A stretch of DNA of 64,000 nucleotides from positions 1 to 64,000 of the forward strand of contig CAZNWB010000002.1 in NCBI GenBank assembly GCA_964576535.1, read 5' to 3'. The stretch comes from 2-02-FULL-66-22 sp964576535 (GTDB lineage Bacteria; Methylomirabilota; Methylomirabilia; Methylomirabilales; 2-02-FULL-66-22). Below, in pieces: positions 51,733-60,850 of this stretch. Below the pieces are notes generated by a model. It had not been told where the DNA came from and ran no database searches. It saw only the letters and a list, made by a program, of their open reading frames with translations. The number at the start of each line of letters is the position of its first letter. Position 1 is the stretch's first letter. The position numbers and the translations under genes are program-made.

Positions 51733-53004
51733 ATGGCTCAGGGCGAGTCGACTCGCCCCGCGCCGGGGGAAGACGCGCGCCCCGGTAAACCTCTGCGGAT
51801 CCTCAAGGTGTTCGACGGGGACTACCCGTGGGATGTGCGAGTCGAGAAGATCGTCAGGACCCTTCTCGGCCGCGGCCATTCGGTTCGCCTCCTGTGCCGC
51901 AACCGAAAGGCGCGCCCACGGTACGAGAAGCTCGCCGACGGCTTGGAGATCTGTCGCCTGCCCACCCGTACGGATGCGCTGTCGGCGCCGTTTTGTCTGA
52001 CCCCGATCTGGATCTCAGCCCTATTTTCGCAGATCGCGCGCTTCCGCCCGCATCGGCTGCTCGTGCGCGACCTGCCACTGGCTCCGCTCGCGCTCGCGGC
52101 CGGTCGGCTGACCGGCATTCCCATCATCGCGGACCTGGCGGAGCCGTACCCAGCCTCACTCCGGAGCCAGTGGCAGTTCGAGCGGATGTCCGCCGTCGAC
52201 CGAGTGGTTCGCAACCCGTACTTGGCCGACCTCGCCGAACGACTCGTGGTGCGGGCGGTGGATCGGGTTCTGGTCGTCTGCCCGGAGGCCGGTCGGCGGC
52301 TCGAAGGGCAGGGGCTTCCCGCTGGCGGGTGGACCGAGGTCGGCAACACGGTCGCGCTCGACTGGTTTTCTCCCCGCGGTGAGGTCGTGTCGGATCTCTC
52401 GGAGCTTGAAGGGCGGTTTCTCCTCCTCTTCTCGGGTCTGATCGCCGGCGACCGCGGCCTGGACGTCGCCCTGGAAGCCCTCGCCCTCCTCCGTCGCCGT
52501 CAGCCGGGCCGCTTCGTGCTCGTCGTCGTCGGAGCGGAGCGCCCCACGGTGGTCCATCGGCACAGCTCGGTCCGTGCCGAGCTCGAGAAGAGGGCCGGCG
52601 AGCTGACGCTCGACGGTGACGTTCGCTTCACGGGTTGGATCGACCACACGCGCCTTCCGGATGTCATCCGGCACGCCCAAATCGGCCTGCTGCCGTTCCG
52701 CGCGTGCGAGCACATCAACGCGACGCTCGCCAACAAGCTCTTCGAGTACATGACGCTAGGGCTCCCCGTGGTCGCGTCCGATGTTCCTCCGATAGTGCGT
52801 GTGCTCGATGAGACGGGGGCTGGGATTACTTTTCGAAGCGGGGATGCTCACGACCTCGCCGACAAGATTGAGTGGCTCGCGGCGGACCCGGAAGCGCAAG
52901 CGCGGTACGCGGCGGCGGGGCGCAAAGCTACGAGCGAGACCTACAACTGGGAAACCGACGGGCGACGGTTGCTGCACGCCGTCGAGAACCCTGCGGCGAC
53001 TTGA
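51733..53004 (+). CDS. Glycosyltransferase, family 4
   Basis: 423 residues with ATG at 51733; an alternative in-frame ATG lies at 51697. N-terminal GT4 region LRILKVFDGDYPWDVRVEKI, acceptor-side LRDLPLAPLALAAGRLTG, then VGNTVALDWFSP, LLLFSGLIAGDRGLDVALEA, VRFTGWIDHTRLPDVI and ANKLFEYMTLGLPVVASDVP (donor-site Glu). A standard cytoplasmic retaining transferase for repeat-unit assembly. High GC, like its neighbours. Confidence 0.9.
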   Translation: MAQGESTRPAPGEDARPGKPLRILKVFDGDYPWDVRVEKIVRTLLGRGHSVRLLCRNRKARPRYEKLADGLEICRLPTRTDALSAPFCLTPIWISALFSQIARFRPHRLLVRDLPLAPLALAAGRLTGIPIIADLAEPYPASLRSQWQFERMSAVDRVVRNPYLADLAERLVVRAVDRVLVVCPEAGRRLEGQGLPAGGWTEVGNTVALDWFSPRGEVVSDLSELEGRFLLLFSGLIAGDRGLDVALEALALLRRRQPGRFVLVVVGAERPTVVHRHSSVRAELEKRAGELTLDGDVRFTGWIDHTRLPDVIRHAQIGLLPFRACEHINATLANKLFEYMTLGLPVVASDVPPIVRVLDETGAGITFRSGDAHDLADKIEWLAADPEAQARYAAAGRKATSETYNWETDGRRLLHAVENPAAT

Positions 53005-53007
53005 CCC

Positions 53008-54408
53008 GTGGCCGGTACCGGCTTCTACTCGCGGCTGCCCGTTGCCCTTCAGCATCTCGCAACAGCCACGTACGGCTTCCGAATGCGCCGGATTCGGTAT
53101 GGCAAGGTGTTTGCCGAGACTCGGCGTCGGCTCGCAGTCTCCGAGAGGCTCTCTCGGGAGGACCTGGACCAGCTTCAGTCGCATGAGCTGCGGCGAACCG
53201 TCATCCAGGCCGTATCGCGCACCCCGTACTATCGCAACTTGTTCCGGGAGCTCGGGCTGGCGCCCGACATGATCCGGACTCCACGAGATCTCCTCAGGCT
53301 ACCCCTGCTCGACAAGGAGACGGTCATCGCTCAGGCGGACGAACTGCGCGCGGTGGGTGTACCCTCGGTTCGCACGTACTTCACGAGTGGCACGACCGGC
53401 ACGACGCTCGCCGTCCCGATCGATGACGCCTCGCGGCAGCGCAACTACGCGTTCTTCGCGCGCGCCCTGTCCTGGGCTGGCGTCGAGAACGGCCGGAGCG
53501 CGACTTTTGCCGGCCGGCCAATCGTGCCGGCCAAGTGGAGTCGGCCTACAACGGTGTGGCGTTGGAACCCGGCCATGCGAAACCGGCTGTTCAGCTCGTA
53601 TCATTTAAGTCCGGCGAACGCGGTCGCGTACTCACGCGCATTGTGCACGTGTGCGCCCGACTACATCGACAGCTACCCGTCTTCGCTCTCGCTGTTGGCG
53701 TCGCTGCTCCGCGACGGCGGTCTTCCAGCGCCACGTCCGAAGGCGATCATCACGTCCGCCGAGACGTTAACCGAGCCCCAGCGTGAGCTGATCGAGGAGG
53801 TGTTTGGGGCACGTTGCTTCGACCAGTATGGGTGCACGGAGCAATCGGTGTTCACGTCGCAGTGTGAGCGCGGGACCTACCATGTCCACCCAGAGTATGG
53901 GATCGTCGAGGTCCTGCGTGACGGAGAGCCGGTGAGGGTAGGCGAGTCCGGAGAGATTGTGTGCACCAGTTTCACGAACGATGCGTTCCCACTCTTGCGC
54001 TACCGGCTGGGCGATATGGCCGTGCTCGGAGAGGGTGACTGTCCCTGCGGTCGCGCATTTCCGGTGCTCCATCGGATCATCGGCCGCCTCGACGACGTTC
54101 TAGTGACGCCTGACGGCCGACGGGTGGGTCGCCTCGACCCGGTGTTCAAGGGCCGCCGGACAATCCGGGAGGCACAGCTCGTGCAGGACTCGGAGTCTAG
54201 CGTGACGGTGCGCATCGTGCCGGGCCCCCAGTACACGGACGACGATGGATTGGCGGTTGTCAAGGAGCTCGAGGCGCGCCTGGGACCGGCCATGCGAATT
54301 GCCGTGGAGCGCGTCGCCGGAATCGAGCGGACCCAGGGCGGCAAGTTTCGCGCCGTGGTCAACCGGCGCTGCAGCGGTCTTGCCGCGGCCGGGGAGGCGA
54401 GTCGATGA
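53008..54408 (+). CDS. CapK/PaaK-family adenylate-forming enzyme
   Basis: 466 residues, GTG start three bases after the glycosyltransferase. It is related to phenylacetate-CoA ligases: P-loop TSGTTGTTLAVP, ITSAETLTEPQRELI, FDQYGCTEQSVFTSQC, LLRYRLGDMAVLG with Cys-rich GDCPCGR, and RLDDVLVTPDGRRVG. Members in capsule and EPS loci (CapK) activate an acid as acyl-adenylate for attachment to a sugar. The acid is unknown. ATGA overlap with the next SGNH gene suggests the acyl group may be handled by both. Confidence 0.88.
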   Translation: MAGTGFYSRLPVALQHLATATYGFRMRRIRYGKVFAETRRRLAVSERLSREDLDQLQSHELRRTVIQAVSRTPYYRNLFRELGLAPDMIRTPRDLLRLPLLDKETVIAQADELRAVGVPSVRTYFTSGTTGTTLAVPIDDASRQRNYAFFARALSWAGVENGRSATFAGRPIVPAKWSRPTTVWRWNPAMRNRLFSSYHLSPANAVAYSRALCTCAPDYIDSYPSSLSLLASLLRDGGLPAPRPKAIITSAETLTEPQRELIEEVFGARCFDQYGCTEQSVFTSQCERGTYHVHPEYGIVEVLRDGEPVRVGESGEIVCTSFTNDAFPLLRYRLGDMAVLGEGDCPCGRAFPVLHRIIGRLDDVLVTPDGRRVGRLDPVFKGRRTIREAQLVQDSESSVTVRIVPGPQYTDDDGLAVVKELEARLGPAMRIAVERVAGIERTQGGKFRAVVNRRCSGLAAAGEASR

Positions 54409-55562
54409 AGGAGTCATCGACCGCGACGAAACAGTTCGGTCTGTTCAAGACCATTCTGTGCAGCACCCTCATCGTGGCGCTGTTCTTTGCGGCCGCCGAG
54501 ATCGCCCTCCGCACCTGGGTCTACCTCTTTCGTTCCCCCGCAGAACGCTTCGACTTAGCAACTGGGACGTTCGTCTTGCGGCCGGGCAACCATCCTAGGT
54601 TCGGAGCAGAGCCGCTTCACGTCAATTCTCGGGGATTTGTCGGTGCGGACTTCGAAGACCCGCCTCCCCCCGGGGTGACGCGAATCGTGGCGCTGGGAGA
54701 CTCTTGTACCTTCGGGCAGGGGACCTTTGACGGGACCTACCCGGCACAACTCCAGATCCGTCTCAACAGCATGGGTGGACGGCCGGGATATCAAGTGATT
54801 AATGCCGGCATCGAGGGGCTCGACTCCGCGCTTGCTTTCCGCCGCCTCCAGAGCAAGGTGATTCCGCTCGGCCCGGACATCGTGACGATCTACATCGGCT
54901 GGAACGACCTGATGAAAGTGAACCCCATAGGCCAGACCGAGCATCCCAAACTGGCTATCCTGGCGCGCACCATGGACCGCTTGTGGCTGACGAAAGGACT
55001 TCGAAAGCTCCTCTTCTACTATGTCCGACCGCGTCTCCGCGATCCCGCGACCGGGCCGACGAGCCGCACAGGTGCCTTCCGCGAATACAGACCGGCGGTG
55101 TTCGAGGGCAACTTGCGTGCCATCATCGCATCGAGCCGCATGGCTGGGGCCCGGGTGGTCGTCATGACGCTTCCGAGCATCGTTAGCGACGACATGGCTC
55201 TCGAGGACATCCGCCGTGCGAACGTGGTCTTTCCGTATTTCTCGAGCGCCTATGCCGTGGGCGACTACGTGGACTTGATCGAGGCGTACAATCGATCGAT
55301 TCGCAGAGTCGCTTCCAAGGAGGAAGTCGTGCTCGTTGATCTCGCGACGGAGATCAATGGCCGACCAGACCGCCGGCAGCTGTTTTTCGATACGATGCAC
55401 CCGAACCAACGAGGCCGGGAACTGATTGCCCACATCCTGGCCACACGTCTGCGCGAGAGCGGGTTGCTTGCCCTCAACGGAAGGCCCGCAAGCCGCAGTG
55501 GCAAGAAATCATCCGGAGAGGTCGTGCGGACGGACTTCACTCGGACTCCCATCGAGCGGTGA
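54405..55562 (+). CDS. Membrane-anchored SGNH hydrolase/acetyltransferase-like protein 4
   Basis: 385 residues. N-terminal anchor (TILCSTLIVALFFAAAEIAL), NSRGFVGADFEDP loop, block I VALGDSCTFGQGTFDG, block III IYIGWNDLMKVNP (Asn), and catalytic FFDTMHPNQRGRELIAHIL (Asp, His). Same family as the proteins at 33875, 36376, 46031 and 58730. Starts in the stop codon of the CapK-like gene. Confidence 0.87.
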   Translation: MKESSTATKQFGLFKTILCSTLIVALFFAAAEIALRTWVYLFRSPAERFDLATGTFVLRPGNHPRFGAEPLHVNSRGFVGADFEDPPPPGVTRIVALGDSCTFGQGTFDGTYPAQLQIRLNSMGGRPGYQVINAGIEGLDSALAFRRLQSKVIPLGPDIVTIYIGWNDLMKVNPIGQTEHPKLAILARTMDRLWLTKGLRKLLFYYVRPRLRDPATGPTSRTGAFREYRPAVFEGNLRAIIASSRMAGARVVVMTLPSIVSDDMALEDIRRANVVFPYFSSAYAVGDYVDLIEAYNRSIRRVASKEEVVLVDLATEINGRPDRRQLFFDTMHPNQRGRELIAHILATRLRESGLLALNGRPASRSGKKSSGEVVRTDFTRTPIER

Positions 55563-55593
55563 CGTGAACTCCGGACCGTCCTCTTGACTCTGC

Positions 55594-56733
55594 ATGGCCC
55601 CCCTGAGAATTCTGCACATTGCGTCCGGGGATGCGTGGGGCGGGGCGGAGCGCCTGGTTGCTCTACTCGTCGAGGGTGCCTCGGGCCACTCCGAGCTTGA
55701 GGTGGCCGTGCTTCTCTTGAACGACGGCGAGCTGGTCAACAGGATCCGCGCTGTCGGTGCGAGCGTCCACATCATCGAAGAGGAAGGTCGATCGTTTCTG
55801 ACGTTATGCCGCAACGTCCGGGCGTTCCTGAAGGGCGGCGCTGTCGACGTGATTCATGCCCACCGGTATAAGGAAGTGGCACTGGCGCTGTGCGCCGCTC
55901 TGACCTTGCGCCGACCGGTCGTGATGACCGTGCACGGGCTCGAACCCTGGCCGCAGATGAGAGGAGGACGGGGACTACGAATCTGGACGATTCTCGTCCT
56001 CGCGCGGATCTGTGGAGTATGGTTCGTTGCGGTCTCGAACGAGATCGAGCGGCGTTTGCGCCGACGGCTGGGGAGGTGGCGCATCCGCCGAATAGCAAAC
56101 GCCATGCCCGCGGTCGGCCGCGTGTGCGACCACTTGAACCTTCGCGCCGAATCCGGCTGGAGCGCCTCCAGGTCGGTGGTTGGATTCGTCGGGCGACTGG
56201 AAGAGGTGAAGGGCCCCGATCTGTTTCTGGATCTCGTCCCGCTGTGTGACGAGGACGTCGGCTTCGCAGTCATCGGATCCGGGTCGATGGAGGCGGATCT
56301 TCGTGCTCGTGTGACGTTGAAAGGCCTTGGCGACCGCGTGGTGTTTCTCGGTCAGGTCCCCGACGCCACTCTATACCTGCCCCAGCTCGATGTCCTCGCG
56401 CTGACATCGCGACACGAGGGCCTGCCGTTGGTCCTCCTCGAGGCCGCGGCCTGCGAGGTGCCCGTGGTCGCGTTCGACGTGGGCGGAGTACGCGAGGTAC
56501 TCGATGGAAGCCCGGCGGCCCGGTGTGTCCCGTTCGGAGATTTGCACGGATTTGCGCGCGAAGTCAGGGGGCTGCTCCAGAGGGGCTCGGCTTCGGAGGA
56601 AGCGGCGAGATGGGCGAATTCGGTCCGCAGCCGATTCGGTTTGGCGAAGGCGATCGCTTCCTATCTGGACGTATACCGCCGCGCGACGAGATCGATTGAA
56701 GGGTCACCAAGTGGTCGTCCAGCCGCCGTGTGA
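55594..56733 (+). CDS. Glycosyltransferase, family 4
   Basis: 379 residues, ATG at 55594. Typical GT4 features: LRILHIASGDAWGGAERLVA, VIHAHRYKEVALALCAA, VMTVHGLEPWPQM, VVGFVGRLEEVKGPDLFLDL, VVFLGQVPDATLYL and HEGLPLVLLEAAACEVPVVA with both donor-site Glu residues. It is probably one of the repeat-unit transferases. No anomalies. Confidence 0.92.
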   Translation: MAPLRILHIASGDAWGGAERLVALLVEGASGHSELEVAVLLLNDGELVNRIRAVGASVHIIEEEGRSFLTLCRNVRAFLKGGAVDVIHAHRYKEVALALCAALTLRRPVVMTVHGLEPWPQMRGGRGLRIWTILVLARICGVWFVAVSNEIERRLRRRLGRWRIRRIANAMPAVGRVCDHLNLRAESGWSASRSVVGFVGRLEEVKGPDLFLDLVPLCDEDVGFAVIGSGSMEADLRARVTLKGLGDRVVFLGQVPDATLYLPQLDVLALTSRHEGLPLVLLEAAACEVPVVAFDVGGVREVLDGSPAARCVPFGDLHGFAREVRGLLQRGSASEEAARWANSVRSRFGLAKAIASYLDVYRRATRSIEGSPSGRPAAV

Positions 56734-56742
56734 GGATGCATC

Positions 56743-57600
56743 ATGAGGGGGCCTGACTGGCTCGCCGTCGCCGTCTCGAGATTGGGCATCCCGCCCCGGC
56801 TGCCGAGGCGAGGCCCACTGGTCATGATGTACCATGGCATCGGAGGCGAGGATGGTGTGACGGTCGAGGCGCTCGAACGACAGCTGGTGGCTCTCACCAA
56901 GCGCCGACGAGTCGTTCCTTTGGCGGATGCAGTGGAAAGCCTCGGCCGGTGGGAGTCCGGCGATCTTGCGGCCATCACCTTTGACGATGGATACCGGGAC
57001 TGTGTCGAGCTGGCCTTGCCGCTCTTGCGGGCGAAACGGCTCCATGCAACGTTGTTCGTTCCAGCCGGGTGGCTCGGAAAGAGGAACGCCTGGGATACGA
57101 AGCGACCGCAGCGGGAAATCCTGACGGCCCGAGAGCTGCGCGAGCTCGACCCGGACAGTATCACCATCGGAGCACACGGTCTTACACACACCCGACTGTC
57201 GCGAATGCCGGTCAGGCAATTGCACGCTGAGACAAGCGTCGCCCGGAAGGTCTTGGAAGACGCTTGCGGGCGCGCGGTGACGCTGTATGCCTATCCGTAT
57301 GGACAGCGTGACGATTTCGATGTTGCCGCCGAGCGGGCGGTCCAGGAGGCGGGCTTTATTGCCGCGTGTTCGACCAGATTCGGACGAGGTAGCCGGCCGG
57401 TAGACCGCTTCCGTCTTCGGCGTGTCGGTGTCGAGCCGTGTGACTCGCTCACGAGGGTGGAAGGAAAGCTTGACGGCGCCTATGACTGGATGGCGTTGAA
57501 GGAAGTGCTGGGCGCATTCGGCCGCGGGGCCGTGCGACGCGCCGGGGGTGGGAGTTGGAATATCAGGTCATCGACAGCGTTGAAGGTTTCGGGACGCTAG
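56743..57600 (+). CDS. Polysaccharide deacetylase (NodB/CE4)
   Basis: 285 residues. VMMYHGIGGEDGVTVEALER, AITFDDGYRDCVELALP (metal Asp), DSITIGAHGLTHTRLSRM (metal His pair) and LYAYPYGQRDDFDVAAERAV. Compact form without the insertion seen in the protein at 29126 and without a signal peptide. It overlaps the following GNAT gene by 46 bases, so the pair could deacetylate an amino sugar and re-acylate it with another group (inference). Confidence 0.9.
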   Translation: MRGPDWLAVAVSRLGIPPRLPRRGPLVMMYHGIGGEDGVTVEALERQLVALTKRRRVVPLADAVESLGRWESGDLAAITFDDGYRDCVELALPLLRAKRLHATLFVPAGWLGKRNAWDTKRPQREILTARELRELDPDSITIGAHGLTHTRLSRMPVRQLHAETSVARKVLEDACGRAVTLYAYPYGQRDDFDVAAERAVQEAGFIAACSTRFGRGSRPVDRFRLRRVGVEPCDSLTRVEGKLDGAYDWMALKEVLGAFGRGAVRRAGGGSWNIRSSTALKVSGR

Positions 57601-58640
57601 CGGGACACTGGGAACGGCTCGCCGCAGCGGGTGGCGTGCGGACGCCGTACCAGTCCTTCGCGTGGCTCCAGCAGTGGCTGCGATACCGGAGGGAAGACGT
57701 CGAGCCGCTGGTCATCGTGCTCCAGGATGGTGAGACGATCGCACCTTTGGGGAGCATGGGTACAGCCGGAGTGCGCCAGCTGCGCATGCTGGGCGCGCCC
57801 GACTCCGACTATGTTGGCATCGTCACGACTCGGCCCCTCGATGAAGCCTGGGATGAGGTGGCCCGTGTGCTCGCGGACCGCCGCCACAGCTTTGATGTCG
57901 TGCATCTCCAGTCCGTCCGAGAGCGCGACCAGATCATGTCGGCGCTGAGGCGCCACCTCCAGGGTAAAGGCCTCGAGCGCCCCTACGAACAGTGCCCCTG
58001 GATTCCCACGGATCGATCGTGGGAGGAGCTGAGCAAGAGTCGGGGCAATGGGCTCCGGAGCGAGCTGAAACGCTGGGATCGACGCATTCGTGAACTCGGC
58101 CAGCTGAAGGTAGAGCAGGTGGGCCCACCCCTCGCCGACGAGCTGGTGGACGAGCTCGAAGCGGTGGAGCGCGAGTCGTGGAAGTGGGAACACGGAGACT
58201 CCGCGTTCCGCCCCGGCTCGCAGCGTCAATTCCTTCAAGCCGTATTGCGGGACCCACGTGCTGATGTGGTGGTGTGGCTCCTGCGCGTGTCGGGTCGCCT
58301 CGTCGCCTACGCTCTGGTCCTCGTCGGGGCGGATCGCTGGTATTACTACCTTCCCTCTTTTCGAAAGGATGTCCCGAGCGCGGGTTCGTTGCTGCTGGCT
58401 CAGATCGTCGAAGCCGCTTGCGTCGGCGGCTGCCCGGTCGTCGATCTTCTGCGAGGGGATCACGGCTACAAGCGCACGTGGACCGATCACACGGACACTG
58501 TCTACGAGATTGTATGGCCGTCAAGTCTTCTGGGGCGGGTGGCGGCCCTTGCCTACGCGACACGCTGGCGGGCCGCCCGAAGCAATCGCCTAAGAAACCT
58601 CCGCGGCCGCCTTCAGCGCATCGGCGATCGCCGACAGTAG
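57555..58640 (+). CDS. GNAT-fold acyltransferase (CelD/BcsL-like)
   Basis: 361 residues with a TTG start at 57555 (EYQVIDSVEGFGTLAGHW) preceded by GGGGGTGGGAG. Features of the CelD/BcsL family: TPYQSFAWLQQWLRY, SELKRWDRRIRELGQL, VVVWLLRVSGRLVAYALVLV, and the end VDLLRGDHGYKRTWTD (LL-x-G-x-x-x-YK). It probably N- or O-acylates an EPS sugar, possibly one exposed by the overlapping deacetylase. A 45-base piece of this gene type recurs as debris at 60118-60162. Confidence 0.85.
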   Translation: MEYQVIDSVEGFGTLAGHWERLAAAGGVRTPYQSFAWLQQWLRYRREDVEPLVIVLQDGETIAPLGSMGTAGVRQLRMLGAPDSDYVGIVTTRPLDEAWDEVARVLADRRHSFDVVHLQSVRERDQIMSALRRHLQGKGLERPYEQCPWIPTDRSWEELSKSRGNGLRSELKRWDRRIRELGQLKVEQVGPPLADELVDELEAVERESWKWEHGDSAFRPGSQRQFLQAVLRDPRADVVVWLLRVSGRLVAYALVLVGADRWYYYLPSFRKDVPSAGSLLLAQIVEAACVGGCPVVDLLRGDHGYKRTWTDHTDTVYEIVWPSSLLGRVAALAYATRWRAARSNRLRNLRGRLQRIGDRRQ

Positions 58641-58729
58641 ATTGAAACTCGATTTCGCAGGGCTCGCGGGGTGATGGGGCGTGAGGATGCTCGTGCTACG
58701 CAAGACCGGCGCGCGAGTGTTGCCGCCGC

Positions 58730-60055
58730 ATGATGGTCACAGGATCGCGGGCCGCGAACCTGCTCAACGTCGGCTGGGCCATGGCGCTGCGGACTGCTAA
58801 GAAGATCGGCTTTGTCGCTTCGCTGCTGCTCGTCTGCGTGATCATCGAAGGACTCTCCTTTATCGTGATTGCTCTTTCGCCTCGACTGCTGGGAGAAGAG
58901 ATTCGCCGCACTCGTGAGGTCTTTGACGAACAGTCTGGCAAGATTCGTCAGCTCATGGAATCGAATCCGAGGCATCTGCTGCTGTTTGATCCCCGGCTGG
59001 GTTGGCGCTATCGTCCCGGCTACAGGGACCCACGAAACCAGATTAACCTACAGGGACTGCGGAGCACTAGGGTGTATGCCCCGGTGCCCGCCTCAGGAGT
59101 CCTGCGTATCGCGGCATTCGGCGATTCGTTCGTGTACTGCAATGAGGTAGCGAACGCCGAGTCGTGGCCCGCTCTAATGGAGGCGATGTTCCCCTACCTT
59201 GAGATTCTGAACTATGGCGTCGGTGGCTATGGAACTGACCAGGCCTATCTGCGCTTCATGATCGAGGGCGGCGTTCTAGCCCCCGATGTGGTGATCATGG
59301 GGTTTGCCTCGGTGAATCTGGGGCGTGCGGTGAACGTCTACCGTCGATTCATCTCGAATCGGGATCTGCCACTGGTCAAGCCGCGGTTCATTCCTGGTCC
59401 TGACGGCGACCTCTTATTGTTGGGGAGCCCGCTCAAGGAGGCAGCGGACTACGGGAAGTATCTTGAGAATCCGCGTAAGGTCATTGAACTGGGCCGGTAT
59501 GACTACTGGTACGAACCGGCTGTATACGAGAATCCACTCTATGATCTCTCTGCGACTGTGAGGGTGTTGACGACGCTCTGGGTGCGCGCGCGCAGGCGAT
59601 ACCTTGAGAGGGAAGGGCTCTTGGAAGGAGGCGGGTTCCTTCGGGCAGTTGAGTTCAATTCTCACTCCACCGCGTTCCGGATAGAGACCATGTTGCTCGA
59701 AAGATTCCGGAGCGAGGTTGCGGCGTCCGGGGCTCTCCCGATCGTCGTCATCTTCCCTGACAGAGATTCCGTCGCAGGGGCGCGGCGCGGACGGCGGAAG
59801 GTATTCGATCCTCTGTTGGACCATCTCGAGAAGAGGGCAATGGCGTACGTGGACCTGAGTGACGCCTTTGTCGCCGAGGCCAAGGAGGCCGGGGAGAGTC
59901 GGTGGTTTATGCCAGGGGACCATTACTCGGGCGACGGTAACAGGACGATCGCAGCGTGGCTCGCCCGCGAACTGGAGCAGCGGGTTAGAGTTGAATGCCA
60001 GAGGAGACCGAGGAGTACGCTTCGTGCGTGCGGCGCGTTCCATGCATTCCGATGA
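58730..60055 (+). CDS. Membrane-anchored SGNH hydrolase/acetyltransferase-like protein 5
   Basis: 441 residues, ATG at 58730 (ATGATG); the ATG at 58781 (MALRTAKKIG) is an alternative and gives a cleaner anchor. Membrane segment IGFVASLLLVCVIIEGLSFI, LFDPRLGWRYRPGY, block I RIAAFGDSFVYCNEVAN, YGVGGYGTDQAYLRF, VIMGFASVNLGR (Asn block) and catalytic MPGDHYSGDGNRTIA (Asp, His). It is the longest of the five SGNH paralogues. The 90 bases before it (58641-58729) hold nothing I can assign. Confidence 0.83.
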   Translation: MMVTGSRAANLLNVGWAMALRTAKKIGFVASLLLVCVIIEGLSFIVIALSPRLLGEEIRRTREVFDEQSGKIRQLMESNPRHLLLFDPRLGWRYRPGYRDPRNQINLQGLRSTRVYAPVPASGVLRIAAFGDSFVYCNEVANAESWPALMEAMFPYLEILNYGVGGYGTDQAYLRFMIEGGVLAPDVVIMGFASVNLGRAVNVYRRFISNRDLPLVKPRFIPGPDGDLLLLGSPLKEAADYGKYLENPRKVIELGRYDYWYEPAVYENPLYDLSATVRVLTTLWVRARRRYLEREGLLEGGGFLRAVEFNSHSTAFRIETMLLERFRSEVAASGALPIVVIFPDRDSVAGARRGRRKVFDPLLDHLEKRAMAYVDLSDAFVAEAKEAGESRWFMPGDHYSGDGNRTIAAWLARELEQRVRVECQRRPRSTLRACGAFHAFR

Positions 60056-60117
60056 CGGACCAGGGCTCGTTGGTAGAGGTGGAGGCTATCGCCGGAGGTC
60101 GGAGGTGACGTCTGTAG

Positions 60118-60162
60118 TGGTGGTGGTGTGGCTCATGCGCGTGTCGGGCCGCCTTGTTGCCA
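60118..60162 (+). pseudogene. Fragment of a CelD/BcsL-like GNAT gene
   Basis: TGGTGGTGTGGCTC, one base, TGCGCGTGTCGGG and CGCCT are shared with 58265-58308 in the GNAT gene, with about four mismatches over 42 bases. The fragment translates VVVVWLMRVSGRLVA against VVVWLLRVSGRLVAY in the intact protein, and the similarity ends on both sides. It is a relic of a second, related gene or of a local duplication. Confidence 0.65.
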
Positions 60163-60230
60163 TCAGGCGCTGTTGCCCGCGTAGTGTCACGGGCGGGATT
60201 GGAGGGTCTCGGCGCTCGGTGTCCTCCGAT

Positions 60231-60420
60231 CTACACCGAGAACGCACGAGGCCGACCGTATGTTCCTAGCGATCGATTCGGGCTCTGGAGATCGTGCGTG
60301 CTCCGATGGACACCATGCCACAGCTGCTTCTCGGTCACGAGCGCGAAGGAGCACTCGACGAGGTTGATCCGCGAGACCCCCTTCGGCGTGAAGGGCCGAG
60401 CCGGTTCGATGGTGGCGACG
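60231..60420 (-). mobile_element. IS630-type transposase relic (C-terminal part)
   Basis: Read on the minus strand from about 60420 to the stop at 60231-60233: RPFTPKGVSRINLVECSFAL, then TEKQLWHGVHRSTHDL. This corresponds to the end of IS630/Tc1-like DDE transposases (HFTPKGxSWLNLVERFF, TEKQxRRGVHRSTxxLE with the catalytic Glu). The N-terminal and most catalytic parts are missing, and the tail is frameshifted or diverged. Confidence 0.7.
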
Positions 60421-60641
60421 CGGCCGTACTTTCAGGCGACGCTTCGGATTGGCAAGCAACGATCTCTGGTCATCCCGTCCCCAACTTTTCCGATGCGTCC
60501 GCGCTTCTTCATAGGGATCACCTCACCGGGCTGCACCAGCTCGCAACACCGAACCAAAACGGCGCCGCACAGTGGAGCGAGGTTCAATGAGGCGCGCACT
60601 CCAGCTCCAGCAGTTGGTGCGGGGGGTCGCGTAATGACTTC

Positions 60642-60844
60642 GGCATCCGGGAGCAGGCTGTGCGCAAGTGGGCCGGCCGGCTCAGGACACCGCCGGGCTC
60701 GCCGATGGGTCGTGCTGTCCCTACCGGTGCCCGCGGGCCACCTCGGATGCCGTCGTGGCGCAGGTTGAGGCGTTGCGGCGTCAGCGCTGGACGAACCGCC
60801 AAATCGCTCCGGTTCTCTCTAGCCTTCATCGCAGTTCCGGGTGA
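60642..60844 (+). mobile_element. IS481-type transposase relic (N-terminal helix-turn-helix part)
   Basis: GIREQAVRKWAGRLR in one frame, then, after a one-base change near 60688, TAGLADGSCCPYRCPRATSD and AVVAQVEALRRQRWTNRQIA to a TGA at 60842-60844. These are recognisable as the HTH region of IS481-family transposases (WxxRFRAEGxAGLxDRSSRP, VxxIxALRRQRWTGxQIA). Catalytic domain absent. The next gene starts 6 bases later. Confidence 0.72.
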
Positions 60845-60850
60845 CTTGGC

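Larger units (their letters stand above)
60056..60850 (+). other. Debris region with transposase and GNAT relics
   Basis: About 795 bases without an intact gene. From left to right: a 45-base fragment matching the GNAT gene (60118-60162), a minus-strand IS630-type transposase relic (60231-60420) and a plus-strand IS481-type transposase relic (60642-60844), each listed separately. Two short plus-strand frames across the region are shadows of the relics. No complete element or terminal repeats could be found. Confidence 0.6.
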
